64,000 nucleotides of DNA from an uncultured Erythrobacter sp. (lineage in GTDB: Bacteria > Pseudomonadota > Alphaproteobacteria > Sphingomonadales > Sphingomonadaceae). The stretch is from the NCBI GenBank assembly GCA_947488325.1, contig CANKYZ010000002.1, positions 310,001 through 374,000 on the forward strand. Direction: 5' to 3'. Numbering within the stretch: the first letter of the stretch is position 1; each line of letters starts with the position of its first letter. Position numbers and translations under genes: made by a program. Positions 10,077 to 19,491 of the stretch are shown one piece after another. The notes below the pieces were generated by a model. That model saw only the letters and a program-made list of their open reading frames with translations, had not been told where the DNA came from and made no database searches.

Positions 10077-10163
10077 TTGGGTGGGGATTTATCGCGGATC
10101 GCTGCAGATTGCTAGCTTGCTAACGTGGCAAGCAAATGAAGCGTGCTTGGTGCGATTATCTGG

Positions 10164-11048
10164 TCACGGTTCCGCACGCCGCGCAAAATAGACACGGATC
10201 GCCTGCGCAAGCACTTTTGCATATTCCTCGCGCCCCTCTGGTGTTGCTAGTCGCGCCCGGTCCGCCTGATTGGTGACAAAGCCACTTTCAAACAGCACGC
10301 CAGGCACATCAGGCGCGCGCAGCACGGCGAGTTCTGCTGAACGGCGCGGTTGTGGGTGGAACCGGATTGCAGTCTCCCCTTCGCGCTCGATTAAGGACGC
10401 AAATTCTGTGGCATCGTCCTGTGTGCGCTGCTGCGATAGCTCGACCAGAATTGCGTTCACTTCCTCGCTTTGCCCATCGACCATGATCCCATTTAATTCA
10501 TCCGCAGCGTTTTCTCGTTCAGCAAAACGGGCCGCGGCTTCACTCGATGCTTCGGCCGAAAGGGTGTAAATGCTTGCGCCAGTAACGTCGCTGCGTTCCC
10601 CCGCTGAATCTGCATGGATCGATAGAAACAGATCAGCACCCAATTGGCGGGCAATTTCTGGGCGTTCTGCCAAGGTGACAATTGTATCGTCATCGCGCGT
10701 CAAAGCCACGCGAATCCCGCCTTGTTCAAGCAGTTGATCGCGCAGCGCCAGCGACAAGGCCAGCACAATGTCCTTCTCCAAAAATTCTCTACCGCCTTCT
10801 TCGCGTCCAATGGAGCCCGGATCGCGTCCGCCATGCCCTGCATCAATTACGATCAGTGGCCGGTTAGGGTCATCAGGCCCTTCAATCGTGGGAAGTTGGA
10901 GCGGTTCTGTTTCTGGGTCTAGTAAGAATCGCAGGACATAATCCCGGCCCAACTCTGGCACAGGAATCATCGCACCCATCGCTATCGCACCGACGACAAG
11001 CAAAGTCGGAACGCCGATGATCACCAACAGAAACTTGCGCACATTCAT
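10164..11048 (-). CDS. amiC: N-acetylmuramoyl-L-alanine amidase (Amidase_3)
   Basis: 294 aa with an N-terminal hydrophobic segment (residues 5-27) that exports or anchors it in the periplasm. The catalytic domain starts near residue 65. It carries zinc-ligand motifs VIDAGHGGRDPG (H72), the LEKD segment (E91) and SIHAD (H145), and the catalytic glutamate in FESGFVTN (E254). It cleaves the bond between N-acetylmuramic acid and L-alanine during cell separation. No AMIN targeting domain is visible. It is divergent from rne across 460 bases and precedes mrcA with 87 bases between. The assignment to the AmiC/AmiA type is by domain only. Confidence 0.9.
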   Translation of the reverse strand: MNVRKFLLVIIGVPTLLVVGAIAMGAMIPVPELGRDYVLRFLLDPETEPLQLPTIEGPDDPNRPLIVIDAGHGGRDPGSIGREEGGREFLEKDIVLALSLALRDQLLEQGGIRVALTRDDDTIVTLAERPEIARQLGADLFLSIHADSAGERSDVTGASIYTLSAEASSEAAARFAERENAADELNGIMVDGQSEEVNAILVELSQQRTQDDATEFASLIEREGETAIRFHPQPRRSAELAVLRAPDVPGVLFESGFVTNQADRARLATPEGREEYAKVLAQAIRVYFARRAEP

Positions 11049-11508
11049 GATAACCTGCGCTTAGGATGTTGCATAGTATAAGCGCAATAGAGTTGCGGCG
11101 TGAAACCCACGGTGCTAGCGATTGTTTTCGAAACGGGGCGGCTTGCGACGAGTGGTTGCAGAAACAGCTCACGCTTTCATTCACACGGTCGGCTGCATGA
11201 AGAATTGCATGTGGTCACCACTCAACAGGTTGATGCAGTGACGAGACGCTTCTCCTCGCAAAGGTATAGCCAGCGCCCAAGAGGCGCCGGAAGCTTTGTG
11301 AGGCCCAAAACTGGGAAAAGCGCGGAAACAATCCGCACTCTCGTCAAAGCAGACACGTTCATTGCGCACGCTTTGGAAACACTGGCGCGCGCTTCCACCA
11401 CTACCGGCTCAAACATCGCAAAAGCGACTATGCGGGCCGATATCCCACACAAAACACGCCTCTCTCGCCGAATATCGGCAAGCAGTTTGGGCGTTTGGAG
11501 AAAATTTA
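11049..11508. other. 460-base intergenic region between divergent amiC and rne
   Basis: No convincing gene on either strand; small open frames here have no family features. The stretch must hold the amiC promoter (left side) and the rne promoter and leader (right side). RNase E mRNAs in other bacteria carry long leaders used for autoregulation, so a structured rne 5' untranslated region is plausible, but I could not fold it by eye with confidence. Confidence 0.5.
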
Positions 11509-14181
11509 ATGGCAACGCGCATGCTAATCGATGCGCGCCACTCGGAAGAAACCCGGGTGGCGGTGCTCAAAGGCAACCGAATTGAAGAATTCGACTTTGA
11601 GTCAGCAGAGCACAAACAGATAAAAGGCAACATCTACCTCGCCAAAGTCACCCGTGTAGAACCATCACTTCAGGCAGCATTTGTGGACTTTGGCGGCAAT
11701 CGTCACGGTTTCCTTGCCTTCAGTGAAATTCACCCGGATTATTATCAAATCCCGCAGGATGACCGCGAACGACTGCTTGCCGAAGAGGCTGAAGCTGCTG
11801 AGGAAGAAGCGCGGCTTCGCGCCGAGGACGAAGAAGAGGGCAACACCCCCGGCGAAGAATATGACGCCGAAGATGAAAGCGCCGAAGCGCTTGCTGAAGA
11901 TCTTGCCGAAGACGGGCTCGAAGAAATCGACACCTCGGACAAGGATTCAGTCGCAACCATCGAAGACGGCACATCTGACGATGATGGCGAAGACGATTCG
12001 GATGAAGACGAAAGCGAAGAGCAACCTTCTGAAGATAGCGAGGATTCCGATGACAATCAGCGCCGTGGTCGGCGCGGACGCGGTCGTCGTCGTCAGGGAG
12101 CAAAAGGCAAGCAAAGCGGCAAAGGCCGCAGCCGCGCCAAAGAAGTCGATGAAGTGCGTGCAAAGCGCATGGCGCTGCGCCGTCGATACAAAATTCAGGA
12201 CGTTATCCAGCGCCGTCAGGTTCTGTTAGTTCAGGTTGTAAAAGAAGAGCGCGGCAATAAAGGCGCTGCACTGACCACTTATCTCAGCCTTGCTGGCCGT
12301 TACACTGTGCTGATGCCAAACAGCAGCCATGGCGGCGGAATCAGCCGAAAGATCAATTCTTCGTCCGACCGTAAGCGTCTAAAGCAAGTCGTCGCCGATC
12401 TTACCTTGCCCAAGAGCATGGGGCTGATCGTTCGCACTGCGGGGATCACACGGACAAAGACTGAGATTAAGCGCGATTTCGATTACCTCGCCCGACTGTG
12501 GGACGAAATTCGTCAGACGACGCTCAAATCTACCGCACCTTCGCTCGTTCATTCCGACAGCGATCTGATTAAGCGTGCGATCCGCGACATCTATAATCGA
12601 GAGATTGAAGAAGTGATTGTCGAGGGCGAGGACGGTTACAAGTCGGCCAAGTCCTTTATGAAAATGCTGATGCCCAGCCATGCGCGCAGGGTAAAAGCCT
12701 ATTCAGATCCTGTTCCATTGTTTCAGCGTTACGGCGCAGAGGATCAATTGCGGGCGATGTACGACCCGATGGTGCAACTGAAATCCGGCGGTTATCTGAT
12801 CATCAACCCAACAGAGGCTCTGGTTTCGATCGATATCAACTCTGGCCGCTCCACCAAGGAGCACGGGATTGAGCAAACCGCGCTTCACACCAACTTAGAA
12901 GCCGCGCGCGAGATCGCTCGGCAATTGCGCTTGCGCGACATGGCTGGTTTGGTCGTGATCGATTTCATCGACATGGAATATAATTCCAACACGCGCAAAG
13001 TCGAAAAGACGATGAAGGAAGCGCTGAAGAGCGACCGCGCGCGTATTCAGGTTGGCCGCATCTCCGGTTTCGGTCTGATGGAAATGAGTCGTCAACGGCT
13101 GCGCACTGGCGTGCTCGAGGCAACAACTCGCGAATGTCCGCATTGCGATGGTTCGGGTCTGGTCCGCACTGCTTCATCCGCCGGCCTATCCGCATTGCGC
13201 GTAATCGAAGACGAAGCCGCCAAGGGCAAAGGCACTATCATCCGTCTGGCCGCCAGCACCGAAGCGGCGATCTACATGCTCAATGAAAAGCGCAGCGAGC
13301 TGGTTGAGATCGAACAGCGTTACGGGGTCACGGTCGAAGTCACTCCCGAAGGAGAAGACGAAGGCGCGAAGATGGCCGTTATGAGTGCAGGCCCTCGCCC
13401 GACTCAAGCACCAAAATTCGAAGCAATCGTCGATGATGACGAGGATGACGATGACATCCCCGAAGAAGAATTCGCCGAAGAGGAAGAAGACGAACAGCCA
13501 AAGAAGAAGCGCCGCCGTCGGCGTGGTGGCCGAGGCCGTAACAAAAAGCGGAACGAGGACGGCGTTCAGGAGGGCAATGAAGGCAGTGAGGGCGAAAGCT
13601 CTGACGATCCAGTCGAAGCCCAAGAGGACGAATCTGTCGACGACGAAGAGAAGCCCAAAAAGCGCCGCCGTCGCGGTGGTCGGGGCCGCCGTCGCAGAAC
13701 CGAAGAAGGCGCAGAGGGTTCTGAGGCATCTGGTGAGGCATCAAATGAAGATGCCCTAGCAGATGCACCGTTGACCGAGGCACCAATAGAAGAAACAGCG
13801 TCAGAAGCAGCCAGCGTTCCGGTGGCTGACGAAGAAAAGCCTGCGGAAAAGCCAAAGCGTAAGCGGGCTCCACGTAAGAAGAAGGTGGCTGAACCAGCAA
13901 CAGAGGCCGAAACTGCAGACGCTCCAGCAGAGGAAGCACCAGCTCCCGCTGCTGATGAAGAGAAGCCTGCGGAAAAGCCAAAGCGTAAGCGGGCTCCGCG
14001 TAAGAAGAAGGTTGAAGAGCCGGCTGCCGAGCCAGCGGTAGAGGCAAAGTCCCCGGCAGCTGCTAAATCGAAAAGCGCGCCTGCAACCACTAAAGCGCCG
14101 ACTAATGGCGGCGCTGAAGAGAGTGCCAGCACTTCGGGTTCAGCAAAACGTGGTTGGTGGCAGCGCACCTTCGGCGAGTAA
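11509..14181 (+). CDS. rne: Ribonuclease E (RNase E/G family endoribonuclease)
   Basis: 890 aa from the ATG at 11509, preceded by GGAG eight bases upstream; the open frame reaches back to 11362, but the family N-terminus is MATRMLIDARHSEETRVAVL. It is the main endonuclease of mRNA decay and rRNA processing and scaffolds the degradosome. The S1 domain (residues about 37-260) is split by a strongly acidic then arginine-rich insertion at about 85-225. The catalytic aspartates are D442 (SIDINSGR) and D485 (DFIDM). The zinc link CPHCDG has C543 and C546. The C-terminal 250 residues are low-complexity, alternating Glu-rich and Arg-rich blocks, as expected for the RNA- and partner-binding scaffold, including a near-exact 62-base repeat. 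A terminator follows directly. Confidence 0.95.
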   Translation: MATRMLIDARHSEETRVAVLKGNRIEEFDFESAEHKQIKGNIYLAKVTRVEPSLQAAFVDFGGNRHGFLAFSEIHPDYYQIPQDDRERLLAEEAEAAEEEARLRAEDEEEGNTPGEEYDAEDESAEALAEDLAEDGLEEIDTSDKDSVATIEDGTSDDDGEDDSDEDESEEQPSEDSEDSDDNQRRGRRGRGRRRQGAKGKQSGKGRSRAKEVDEVRAKRMALRRRYKIQDVIQRRQVLLVQVVKEERGNKGAALTTYLSLAGRYTVLMPNSSHGGGISRKINSSSDRKRLKQVVADLTLPKSMGLIVRTAGITRTKTEIKRDFDYLARLWDEIRQTTLKSTAPSLVHSDSDLIKRAIRDIYNREIEEVIVEGEDGYKSAKSFMKMLMPSHARRVKAYSDPVPLFQRYGAEDQLRAMYDPMVQLKSGGYLIINPTEALVSIDINSGRSTKEHGIEQTALHTNLEAAREIARQLRLRDMAGLVVIDFIDMEYNSNTRKVEKTMKEALKSDRARIQVGRISGFGLMEMSRQRLRTGVLEATTRECPHCDGSGLVRTASSAGLSALRVIEDEAAKGKGTIIRLAASTEAAIYMLNEKRSELVEIEQRYGVTVEVTPEGEDEGAKMAVMSAGPRPTQAPKFEAIVDDDEDDDDIPEEEFAEEEEDEQPKKKRRRRRGGRGRNKKRNEDGVQEGNEGSEGESSDDPVEAQEDESVDDEEKPKKRRRRGGRGRRRRTEEGAEGSEASGEASNEDALADAPLTEAPIEETASEAASVPVADEEKPAEKPKRKRAPRKKKVAEPATEAETADAPAEEAPAPAADEEKPAEKPKRKRAPRKKKVEEPAAEPAVEAKSPAAAKSKSAPATTKAPTNGGAEESASTSGSAKRGWWQRTFGE
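13825..14012 (+). repeat. 62-base direct repeat inside rne
   Basis: Bases 13825-13886 and 13951-14012 are the same over 62 positions with three differences, 126 bases (42 codons) apart and in frame. Each copy encodes ADEEKPAEKPKRKRAPRKKK, a basic segment following an acidic one. The near-identity at DNA level points to a recent tandem duplication within the disordered C-terminal scaffold of RNase E. Confidence 0.9.
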
Positions 14182-14200
14182 CCGCATCATTCATAAAAAA

Positions 14201-14236
14201 GGGGCCGGGAAAGTTCGCTTTCCTGGCCCCTTTTTT
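14201..14236. terminator. Strong intrinsic terminator, probably bidirectional
   Basis: A 13-base-pair stem (14201-14213 with 14218-14230, one G-U type mismatch) closes a UUCG tetraloop at 14214-14217 and is followed by six T on the plus strand and preceded by six A (14195-14200). It lies 19 bases after the rne stop and 18 bases before the stop of the opposing methyltransferase gene, so it can end transcription from both sides. Confidence 0.93.
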
Positions 14237-14254
14237 GTGCATCGCTCGCTTGGT

Positions 14255-14890
14255 TTAGATGCCGGGACGTCGCGCTACGCCCCATTCGTTCCACATCGCA
14301 AATTTGGGCGCCTTTGGCAGATAGCCTTGCCCAATTGGCTCCACCTCAAACCCTGCTCCGCGAAAGGCCGATCCAATCGGGCGTGTCAGGTGGCATCCGC
14401 CCGCCAAGCGCTTCCATACAGGCTCAATCCGATCCTGCCATTTTGCAACCGACGCATCCGGCGCGCGGCCGTGTTCCAGAAACAAAGCCTTGCCGCCCGG
14501 ACGCAGAATACGCCGCATCTCGGAAAGGACTTGATCGGGATTTTCGACCGAACACAGCGTAAAGGTGCATACAACCGTATCAAAAACACCATCTGGGAAC
14601 GGAATGTCCTCCCCTACCCCTTGGCGTAAATCGGCGGGCCACCCCTTGGCCTTTGCCGCATCGCGTGCGCTGTCCAACAGAGACGTATGCGGATCAATTC
14701 CGGCATAGGAGGTTATCGCATCAGCGTTGTAAAATTCGTGATTGATTCCGCCGCCGCAGCCTAGCTCAAACACATCACCGCGTGCCAATGGCACTACGTT
14801 AGAGCGACGCTTCATCACTTGCCCAGTGCCGCAGACGCATTTGACTACTCGCGGCATCACATGCGCATCGTACCATTCCCCAATACCCAT
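14255..14890 (-). CDS. Class I SAM-dependent methyltransferase (Methyltransf_11 type)
   Basis: 211 aa. The SAM-binding loop is VFELGCGGGINHEFYN at about residues 40-55, followed by an acidic motif II (YAGIDPHTSLLDSARDAAKA) and a post-II segment FPDGVFDTVVCTFTLCSVEN. A LRPGGKALFLEHGRAPD strand is typical of UbiE/METTL7-like small-molecule methyltransferases. A CVCGTG sequence near the N-terminus is shared by this subgroup. No signal peptide is seen, so it should be cytosolic. It is convergent with rne across a shared terminator. The substrate is unknown. Confidence 0.82.
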   Translation of the reverse strand: MGIGEWYDAHVMPRVVKCVCGTGQVMKRRSNVVPLARGDVFELGCGGGINHEFYNADAITSYAGIDPHTSLLDSARDAAKAKGWPADLRQGVGEDIPFPDGVFDTVVCTFTLCSVENPDQVLSEMRRILRPGGKALFLEHGRAPDASVAKWQDRIEPVWKRLAGGCHLTRPIGSAFRGAGFEVEPIGQGYLPKAPKFAMWNEWGVARRPGI

Positions 14891-15664
14891 GTTGACGGCC
14901 TCCTCCTGCCGAACGGAAAGGAAAAGAATGCTCTATCTGCGGGGAAAAGCAATCGCATTTATGCTAGCCAATCGCTGTGTGGCAGCCAATCTTAGCAGGC
15001 AACTCCGTCAACATATCCTACACAACTGCGGCGATCTGCATCATGTCCTGCGTCAAATCAGCTTCGATTTGGGCGTCCGAGGTGGCAGCCCAGTGACAAA
15101 TTCCCGGCATCGAATGACCGATCCGTAAAGTGCCGTCCCAACCGCTTGACCTGGCAACACATTTGACAGGCTGACCAAGCCGAACGCCATCCCAGACCAA
15201 TCGTTAGCGCAATATTTGCGCATTTTCATATGTCGCAAGCTCCGGCAACCGGCTAACATTCAGCGTCTCTAATGTGCGCATTTCAATCAGTAGACCTTTC
15301 GGTACATCTCTCGGAACAATCCGGCGCGCTCCAAATGGATCAATGAGATCGCGCGTCGCCACCATCGGAAAGTGTAGCGATAAACCATTGTTCGCGTGGA
15401 CCTATATGCAGACCTTCAGCGAGAGGTTTAACGGCCGCTGAGTGATAATCGACATTCCGATATGACGGCCAATCGCAGATTTCCCCGGCGAAACGGTCAA
15501 ATTACGCCGATACTCCGGCATATCCCCAAAAGCGCCCTTAGGTGCCCAGTTCGCTCAATTGATCCCAAATTTACTGGCGCTAATGCCGCTCAACGCCTAA
15601 ACGCCCGTAAATCCGGCCATATCTGGCATTCGGGTTCGAAATTCAGGTAGAGAAACGCACACAG
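14891..15664. other. 774-base stretch without an intact gene
   Basis: This gap lies between the starts of two divergent genes. It contains the remains of a minus-strand gene at about 15018-15501 (listed separately). Outside that remnant I see no protein-like frame, RNA gene or clear terminator. The right end should hold the promoter of the ATP-grasp gene. Confidence 0.6.
15018..15501 (-). pseudogene. Decayed gene of unknown family (frameshift plus in-frame stop)
   Basis: On the minus strand three stretches read like one protein. The first runs from about 15501 to 15360 and includes IGPREQWFIATLSDGG. After a shift of frame near 15350-15365, the second includes PFGARRIVPRDVPKGLLIEM and ends at a TAA (15204-15206). 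The same frame then continues to 15018 with GWDGTLRIGHSMPGICHWA. Composition and amphipathic pattern are protein-like across all three, and the joins are a frameshift and a stop, so this looks like a dead gene rather than chance. An in-frame stop also lies at 15502-15504, so the true start is lost. I do not recognise the family. Confidence 0.5.
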
Positions 15665-16684
15665 ATGGCGAATGCGCTCACCCCGTTGATTATTCCGGCC
15701 AAGGCAAAGGCACGGCTCAACATCCTTTTCATCGCCAAGAATGCGCTGTGGGGCGGTGATCTGCATCCCGAAGACGGCAACCATGCTCGCTATCATCAGG
15801 AAATGCGCCATGTTCTCGAAGGACTAGGCCTGAATCTGACGATCCGGGAAAACGCAGACATCCTATTCGATCCCCCTAAAGATATCGAATTTGTCTTTCC
15901 GCTGCTTAACCGCGCAGGCTATTTCAATTCCGAAATGATGGTGCCGCTATTGTGCGAACGCGCGGGCATTCCCTACCTTGGTGCAAGCCCGATCCTGCGC
16001 GGATTGTCGGATGACAAGCATCTCGCCAAACTGTCTGCCGTCGATGCAGGAATTCCGACCGCTCCATGGGCAATTTTCCGCAAAGGGACAGCAGTAACGG
16101 CTGATAAGCTGCCCCATGCCGCGCGCTATGTTGTGAAGCCCAACAATTCCTCTGCAAGCTGGGGCGTTGAAGACGCGCATGATTGGGAAGGCGTCTCCGC
16201 GGCAATAGAACGCATCCATGTTGATCCCGCCAATGGCGGCCAAGATGCTATCGTCGAACCGTTTCTAAAGGGAAGCGATGTCGAGGTGCCGGTGATCACA
16301 ATCAATGGCGAACCGCAGATCCTGCCCATGCTGATCTTCCGTCAAGCAGATCCGGCCCATCTGCGTACGTATTACGAGAAGCGCGATCTGGTGGATCGCA
16401 GCCAGAAATATTCGCTCGATCCGTTTACAAGCCCCGAAATGGTGGAGCGCATTTCCGAGCTGACTCGGCGTGTTTGGGAGGAATATCGCCCGTTCGATTA
16501 TGGCCGGTTCGAATTTCGTGTGAATGAAGAAACGAGCGAAATCACCTTCCTAGAGCTGAACCTCAATTGCAATTTGTGGTCGCAAAAGGTCTTTGGCCGC
16601 GCCGCTGAATTGGCCGAGTGGACACAGGAACAATTGATTGAGACGATTCTGGCCGAGGGATTGGCGCGGCATGGGCTGATTTGA
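15665..16684 (+). CDS. ATP-grasp ligase, D-alanine--D-alanine ligase-like
   Basis: 339 aa. The layout is that of ATP-grasp carboxylate-amine ligases: an N-terminal pre-ATP-grasp part with DIEFVFPLLNRAGYFNSEMM, a central PYLGASPILRGLSDDKHLAK resembling the D-Ala-D-Ala ligase lid region, RYVVKPNNSSASWGV as ATP-binding lysine strand, and metal-binding RFEFRVNEETSEITFLELN with LNCN. It differs enough from true Ddl (which is usually in the mur-fts cluster) that the substrate is uncertain; other dipeptide or amino-acid ligations are possible. It stands alone, with nothing in the neighbourhood to indicate a pathway. Confidence 0.75.
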   Translation: MANALTPLIIPAKAKARLNILFIAKNALWGGDLHPEDGNHARYHQEMRHVLEGLGLNLTIRENADILFDPPKDIEFVFPLLNRAGYFNSEMMVPLLCERAGIPYLGASPILRGLSDDKHLAKLSAVDAGIPTAPWAIFRKGTAVTADKLPHAARYVVKPNNSSASWGVEDAHDWEGVSAAIERIHVDPANGGQDAIVEPFLKGSDVEVPVITINGEPQILPMLIFRQADPAHLRTYYEKRDLVDRSQKYSLDPFTSPEMVERISELTRRVWEEYRPFDYGRFEFRVNEETSEITFLELNLNCNLWSQKVFGRAAELAEWTQEQLIETILAEGLARHGLI

Positions 16685-16743
16685 GTGGGTTTGTAGCGGC
16701 TTTGCTCCGTCGGAAGGTGGACAACTTTTGATCATCAAAGCGC

Positions 16744-17121
16744 TCAATCCGTACAATCCGTGATTGTATTACGCGCTTGTTGGCGAAGAGAGCCATCATG
16801 CGAGACCAAAACCTCATTCCCCTCGGACGCCTCACGAACTGTGAGGCGAAGCCGGCTATCGCGTGAAATGAACGTTGCGCCGGCGTGGCAGTTGACCAAT
16901 TGGTATCTGGTAGGCCCACAATCAATGCGCTCTAAATCGGGCTTGATCTGCAATGTGTTGCTCGCGAGGCAATTTGCAATTTTAGACACCGGGCGATCCG
17001 AAGCGATGGACTCGCTGTGCGCGAATGCATTGCTTCGCGGAAAGGCCATCACCAGAATAACGACGACAAGAAGTATCAGAATAAGCGTAATGAAAACACT
17101 TGATTTTATGTGTGTTTTCAT
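16744..17121 (-). CDS. Small membrane-anchored hypothetical protein
   Basis: 125 aa. A single hydrophobic helix near the N-terminus (SSVFITLILILLVVVILVMA) is followed by a 90-residue region with four cysteines (NCLA, IDCG, VNCH, ITDC) that would lie in the periplasm and could form two disulfides. I do not recognise a family. It is the first of several unknown minus-strand genes with lower GC than the surrounding housekeeping genes. The ribosome binding site is weak, so expression is uncertain. Confidence 0.55.
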   Translation of the reverse strand: MKTHIKSSVFITLILILLVVVILVMAFPRSNAFAHSESIASDRPVSKIANCLASNTLQIKPDLERIDCGPTRYQLVNCHAGATFISRDSRLRLTVREASEGNEVLVSHDGSLRQQARNTITDCTD

Positions 17122-17184
17122 TTCGAATTATTTCTTACTGTCGAATTTCATATAAGAGAAATGTGACCAGAGATGATGGGCGAC

Positions 17185-18558
17185 TTATCCTTGATCACTA
17201 GATCGCCTAAGACTTAGCCAGCCAGTTTCTCGCGTCGCTGCGCCCTCATTGGCGACAGGAAGGGTTGAAGTCCCGCAAGGAGCATCCCTTTCTTTGCCGC
17301 AAAAATAGTAAGCCTCTGAAGAGTTATATCGAGCGAGATAGTCCGGATCACTCCCGTCGAATGTTTCAATGAAAACTGAAATTCTCTCTTCGTTTTCTTG
17401 GGGTGCTATCAGACCGATCTCGATACAATTGCCGTTCACTTTTCCGGTATCCGTCGTGAAAATCGACCCAGCATTAAGCCTTAAATGGTACCGTAAGGCG
17501 AAAGCCGCAATTCGCAATCTCTCATTAGAGTGGGCTGCATTTCCTGCATCGGTGGCGATGCAAAGATCAAGATTTACAATCGGCTCAAAACGAGACCCCT
17601 CATTGTGTTCTGCTACATGCGGGAGTTGCCTTGTTAGAATTGCAATCTGGCTAGTATCAATATCCGTCATTGACCGATCGTCGCAACCGCCTCCTTCACT
17701 CCAGAATTCAAAGTAGGGATGTACAGTCAAATCGCTAGCGAGGGCCGAATAAGCTTCCGTCGATCGTTCAGGAATCCTGCACACAAGTTCTCTTGCTATT
17801 CGCTGGCTTAACTCCGAGATTCCAGATGCGCCCTCAAGGGATGGCGTACTGAGTGCGGTCGACGCTCTAGTGATCTGTTCAGCGGGCCCGGAAATAAGAA
17901 ATCCACCAACTCCGAATGGTGAGATGGAGACTTCATCAAGGTCTGATTTTTCGATCTCGTTCAGGATCATGCCAGCAGCTCGAATGTGAGCTTCTGCATC
18001 AACACTACCCGTCAGACCCAAGAAAGCGTTAGAGGTTCGTGAATCTGACTGGGATTCAGGCATGACCTGGTCAGCATGACTAAGGTTACGCCAGATTGAT
18101 CTTTGATTTACATCAACTGGCATGGCCGAGTATCTTGTTAAAAATTCGCCATTTGAGTTTAACTTGATTACGTCGACTCGTAAGTCGTGAATTGGGCCTT
18201 GATCTGAAAGCGTTTTTTCATATTCGCTCGCGTCACAGCCAGAAACTGGACCAACTCCATCTTCTTCGAAAATATGGGAAATGAACCGCGATGCCTTATC
18301 GGGGTTGTGAGAATGAGATCGCTCTTCAAAATTCACTAGCCTTGCTTCTTCGGTTATGGTGTCAATCTCAATCTGGCTCTCTAGCGCGGACAGGGCAACT
18401 GCAATTATTTCAGTTTCGCTTTTATTGGAATTAAATACTTTAAGAGAAACAATAATCGTGTCGATTGTTGAAACACCGTCAACAATATATGTGCTCGACG
18501 TACGTTGAGAGATGGCTTTGTCTATTTGACGGGCAATAACATCCATTATGATAATCAT
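17185..18558 (-). CDS. Hypothetical protein, 457 aa
   Basis: A long open frame on the minus strand with no signal peptide, membrane helix or motif I can name. The first 75 residues are rich in Ile, Val and Thr. The C-terminal half contains GGGCDDRS, DLCIATDAG, GNCIEIGLIAPQ and a pair of cysteines (YFCGKERDAPCG). A second in-frame ATG lies at 18546, four codons in. The base composition is more AT-rich than the flanking conserved genes, as for its neighbours on both sides, which suggests acquired DNA. The function is unknown. Confidence 0.55.
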   Translation of the reverse strand: MIIIMDVIARQIDKAISQRTSSTYIVDGVSTIDTIIVSLKVFNSNKSETEIIAVALSALESQIEIDTITEEARLVNFEERSHSHNPDKASRFISHIFEEDGVGPVSGCDASEYEKTLSDQGPIHDLRVDVIKLNSNGEFLTRYSAMPVDVNQRSIWRNLSHADQVMPESQSDSRTSNAFLGLTGSVDAEAHIRAAGMILNEIEKSDLDEVSISPFGVGGFLISGPAEQITRASTALSTPSLEGASGISELSQRIARELVCRIPERSTEAYSALASDLTVHPYFEFWSEGGGCDDRSMTDIDTSQIAILTRQLPHVAEHNEGSRFEPIVNLDLCIATDAGNAAHSNERLRIAAFALRYHLRLNAGSIFTTDTGKVNGNCIEIGLIAPQENEERISVFIETFDGSDPDYLARYNSSEAYYFCGKERDAPCGTSTLPVANEGAATRETGWLSLRRSSDQG

Positions 18559-18770
18559 TCAGACGATCTTAATAAATTATGAAACGCAACTGAATCAATT
18601 CATCTGATGGAATATTGGTCGAATGTGCAAGGCAAGATTGAAGAAATATTCCAGTTATAAATGTGAGAAGTATCATATGCGACAGCCCAATGTGCCCGTG
18701 TATGGGAGGGTAGACGTGGACATTGAGGTCGTTTCAAATTTTGATTGAACCCACTCGGGAGAGAACGCCC

Positions 18771-19445
18771 TCATCCGAAACTCTGATGAACCCAATCATA
18801 GGTAAGAAGTTGTTTCGGGCCGTCTCTATCTCCCTTTACCGTTACGCCGAGCACGCCAGCATTCAAATGAGGGTGTGGAAAGTACCCGACGCCTACTATC
18901 TCTAGATCAGATTCCAAAAACTTCTTCATCGTCACAATTTGACCAGCAGTGTCGGTCTCAAACGCAGCAACTACCCATTTCTCCTCTTCCCGGAAAACGC
19001 CAACATACTTTGCGTCCTTTCGCTCAATCAGTCTGAGTGGGGCAACAAGCGTAGCGAAGGTGAGAGAGTGATTACTGCCATCGCATACGATCTCTGATGC
19101 TTTAGCTACGGATCGATCAGACGATCTTGTCAGTAGCGACCCATCTCCCGCAATTGATGCAGCAGCCCCGCCGGAAAAATAGACGTGTCCCATGACGTGA
19201 GAACGAGCGAATGATGCACATTGCCCCTCAATTATGGCCTGCTCACGTAGGCGGACATCAAAGTCTGTCTCAAGAACCTTTACCTCGCTCGGACCATGAA
19301 AAGTCGAAACACTACAGTCGTCTATGGCTCTGGGCTGTTCACGAATGTCCGCAGCGTTGACGACCGAAAAAGTTGAGATTGGAAAAATCAGCATTCCTGC
19401 CAAAGACACGCTTAGCACCGTCGTTGACCTTAAAAGTGTACGCAT
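18771..19445 (-). CDS. Secreted hypothetical protein
   Basis: 224 aa with a typical Sec signal peptide: MRTLLRST, a hydrophobic core (VLSVSLAGMLIFPI), and cleavage near VVNA-AD at about residue 32. The mature part has three cysteines (DDCS, GQCA, IVCD) and no recognisable catalytic motif. It lies 46 bases downstream of the metallopeptidase reading frame on the same strand, so it may be co-expressed with it. The family is unknown. Confidence 0.6.
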   Translation of the reverse strand: MRTLLRSTTVLSVSLAGMLIFPISTFSVVNAADIREQPRAIDDCSVSTFHGPSEVKVLETDFDVRLREQAIIEGQCASFARSHVMGHVYFSGGAAASIAGDGSLLTRSSDRSVAKASEIVCDGSNHSLTFATLVAPLRLIERKDAKYVGVFREEEKWVVAAFETDTAGQIVTMKKFLESDLEIVGVGYFPHPHLNAGVLGVTVKGDRDGPKQLLTYDWVHQSFG

Positions 19446-19491
19446 TTGAGTTCTCCAACGATAGTTCTTACCTCATTTCGCATTTCGTGAA

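Noticed and set aside
11362..11508. N-terminal extension of rne
   Set aside because: RNase E begins at MATRMLIDARHSEE; a good ribosome binding site lies just before 11509, and the extension is not conserved in type.
13566..14168. Long minus-strand open frame of 200 codons inside rne
   Set aside because: It is rich in Ser, Ala and Arg and mirrors the Glu/Lys/Ala-rich codons of the RNase E tail; low-complexity coding DNA leaves the opposite strand open. No family features.
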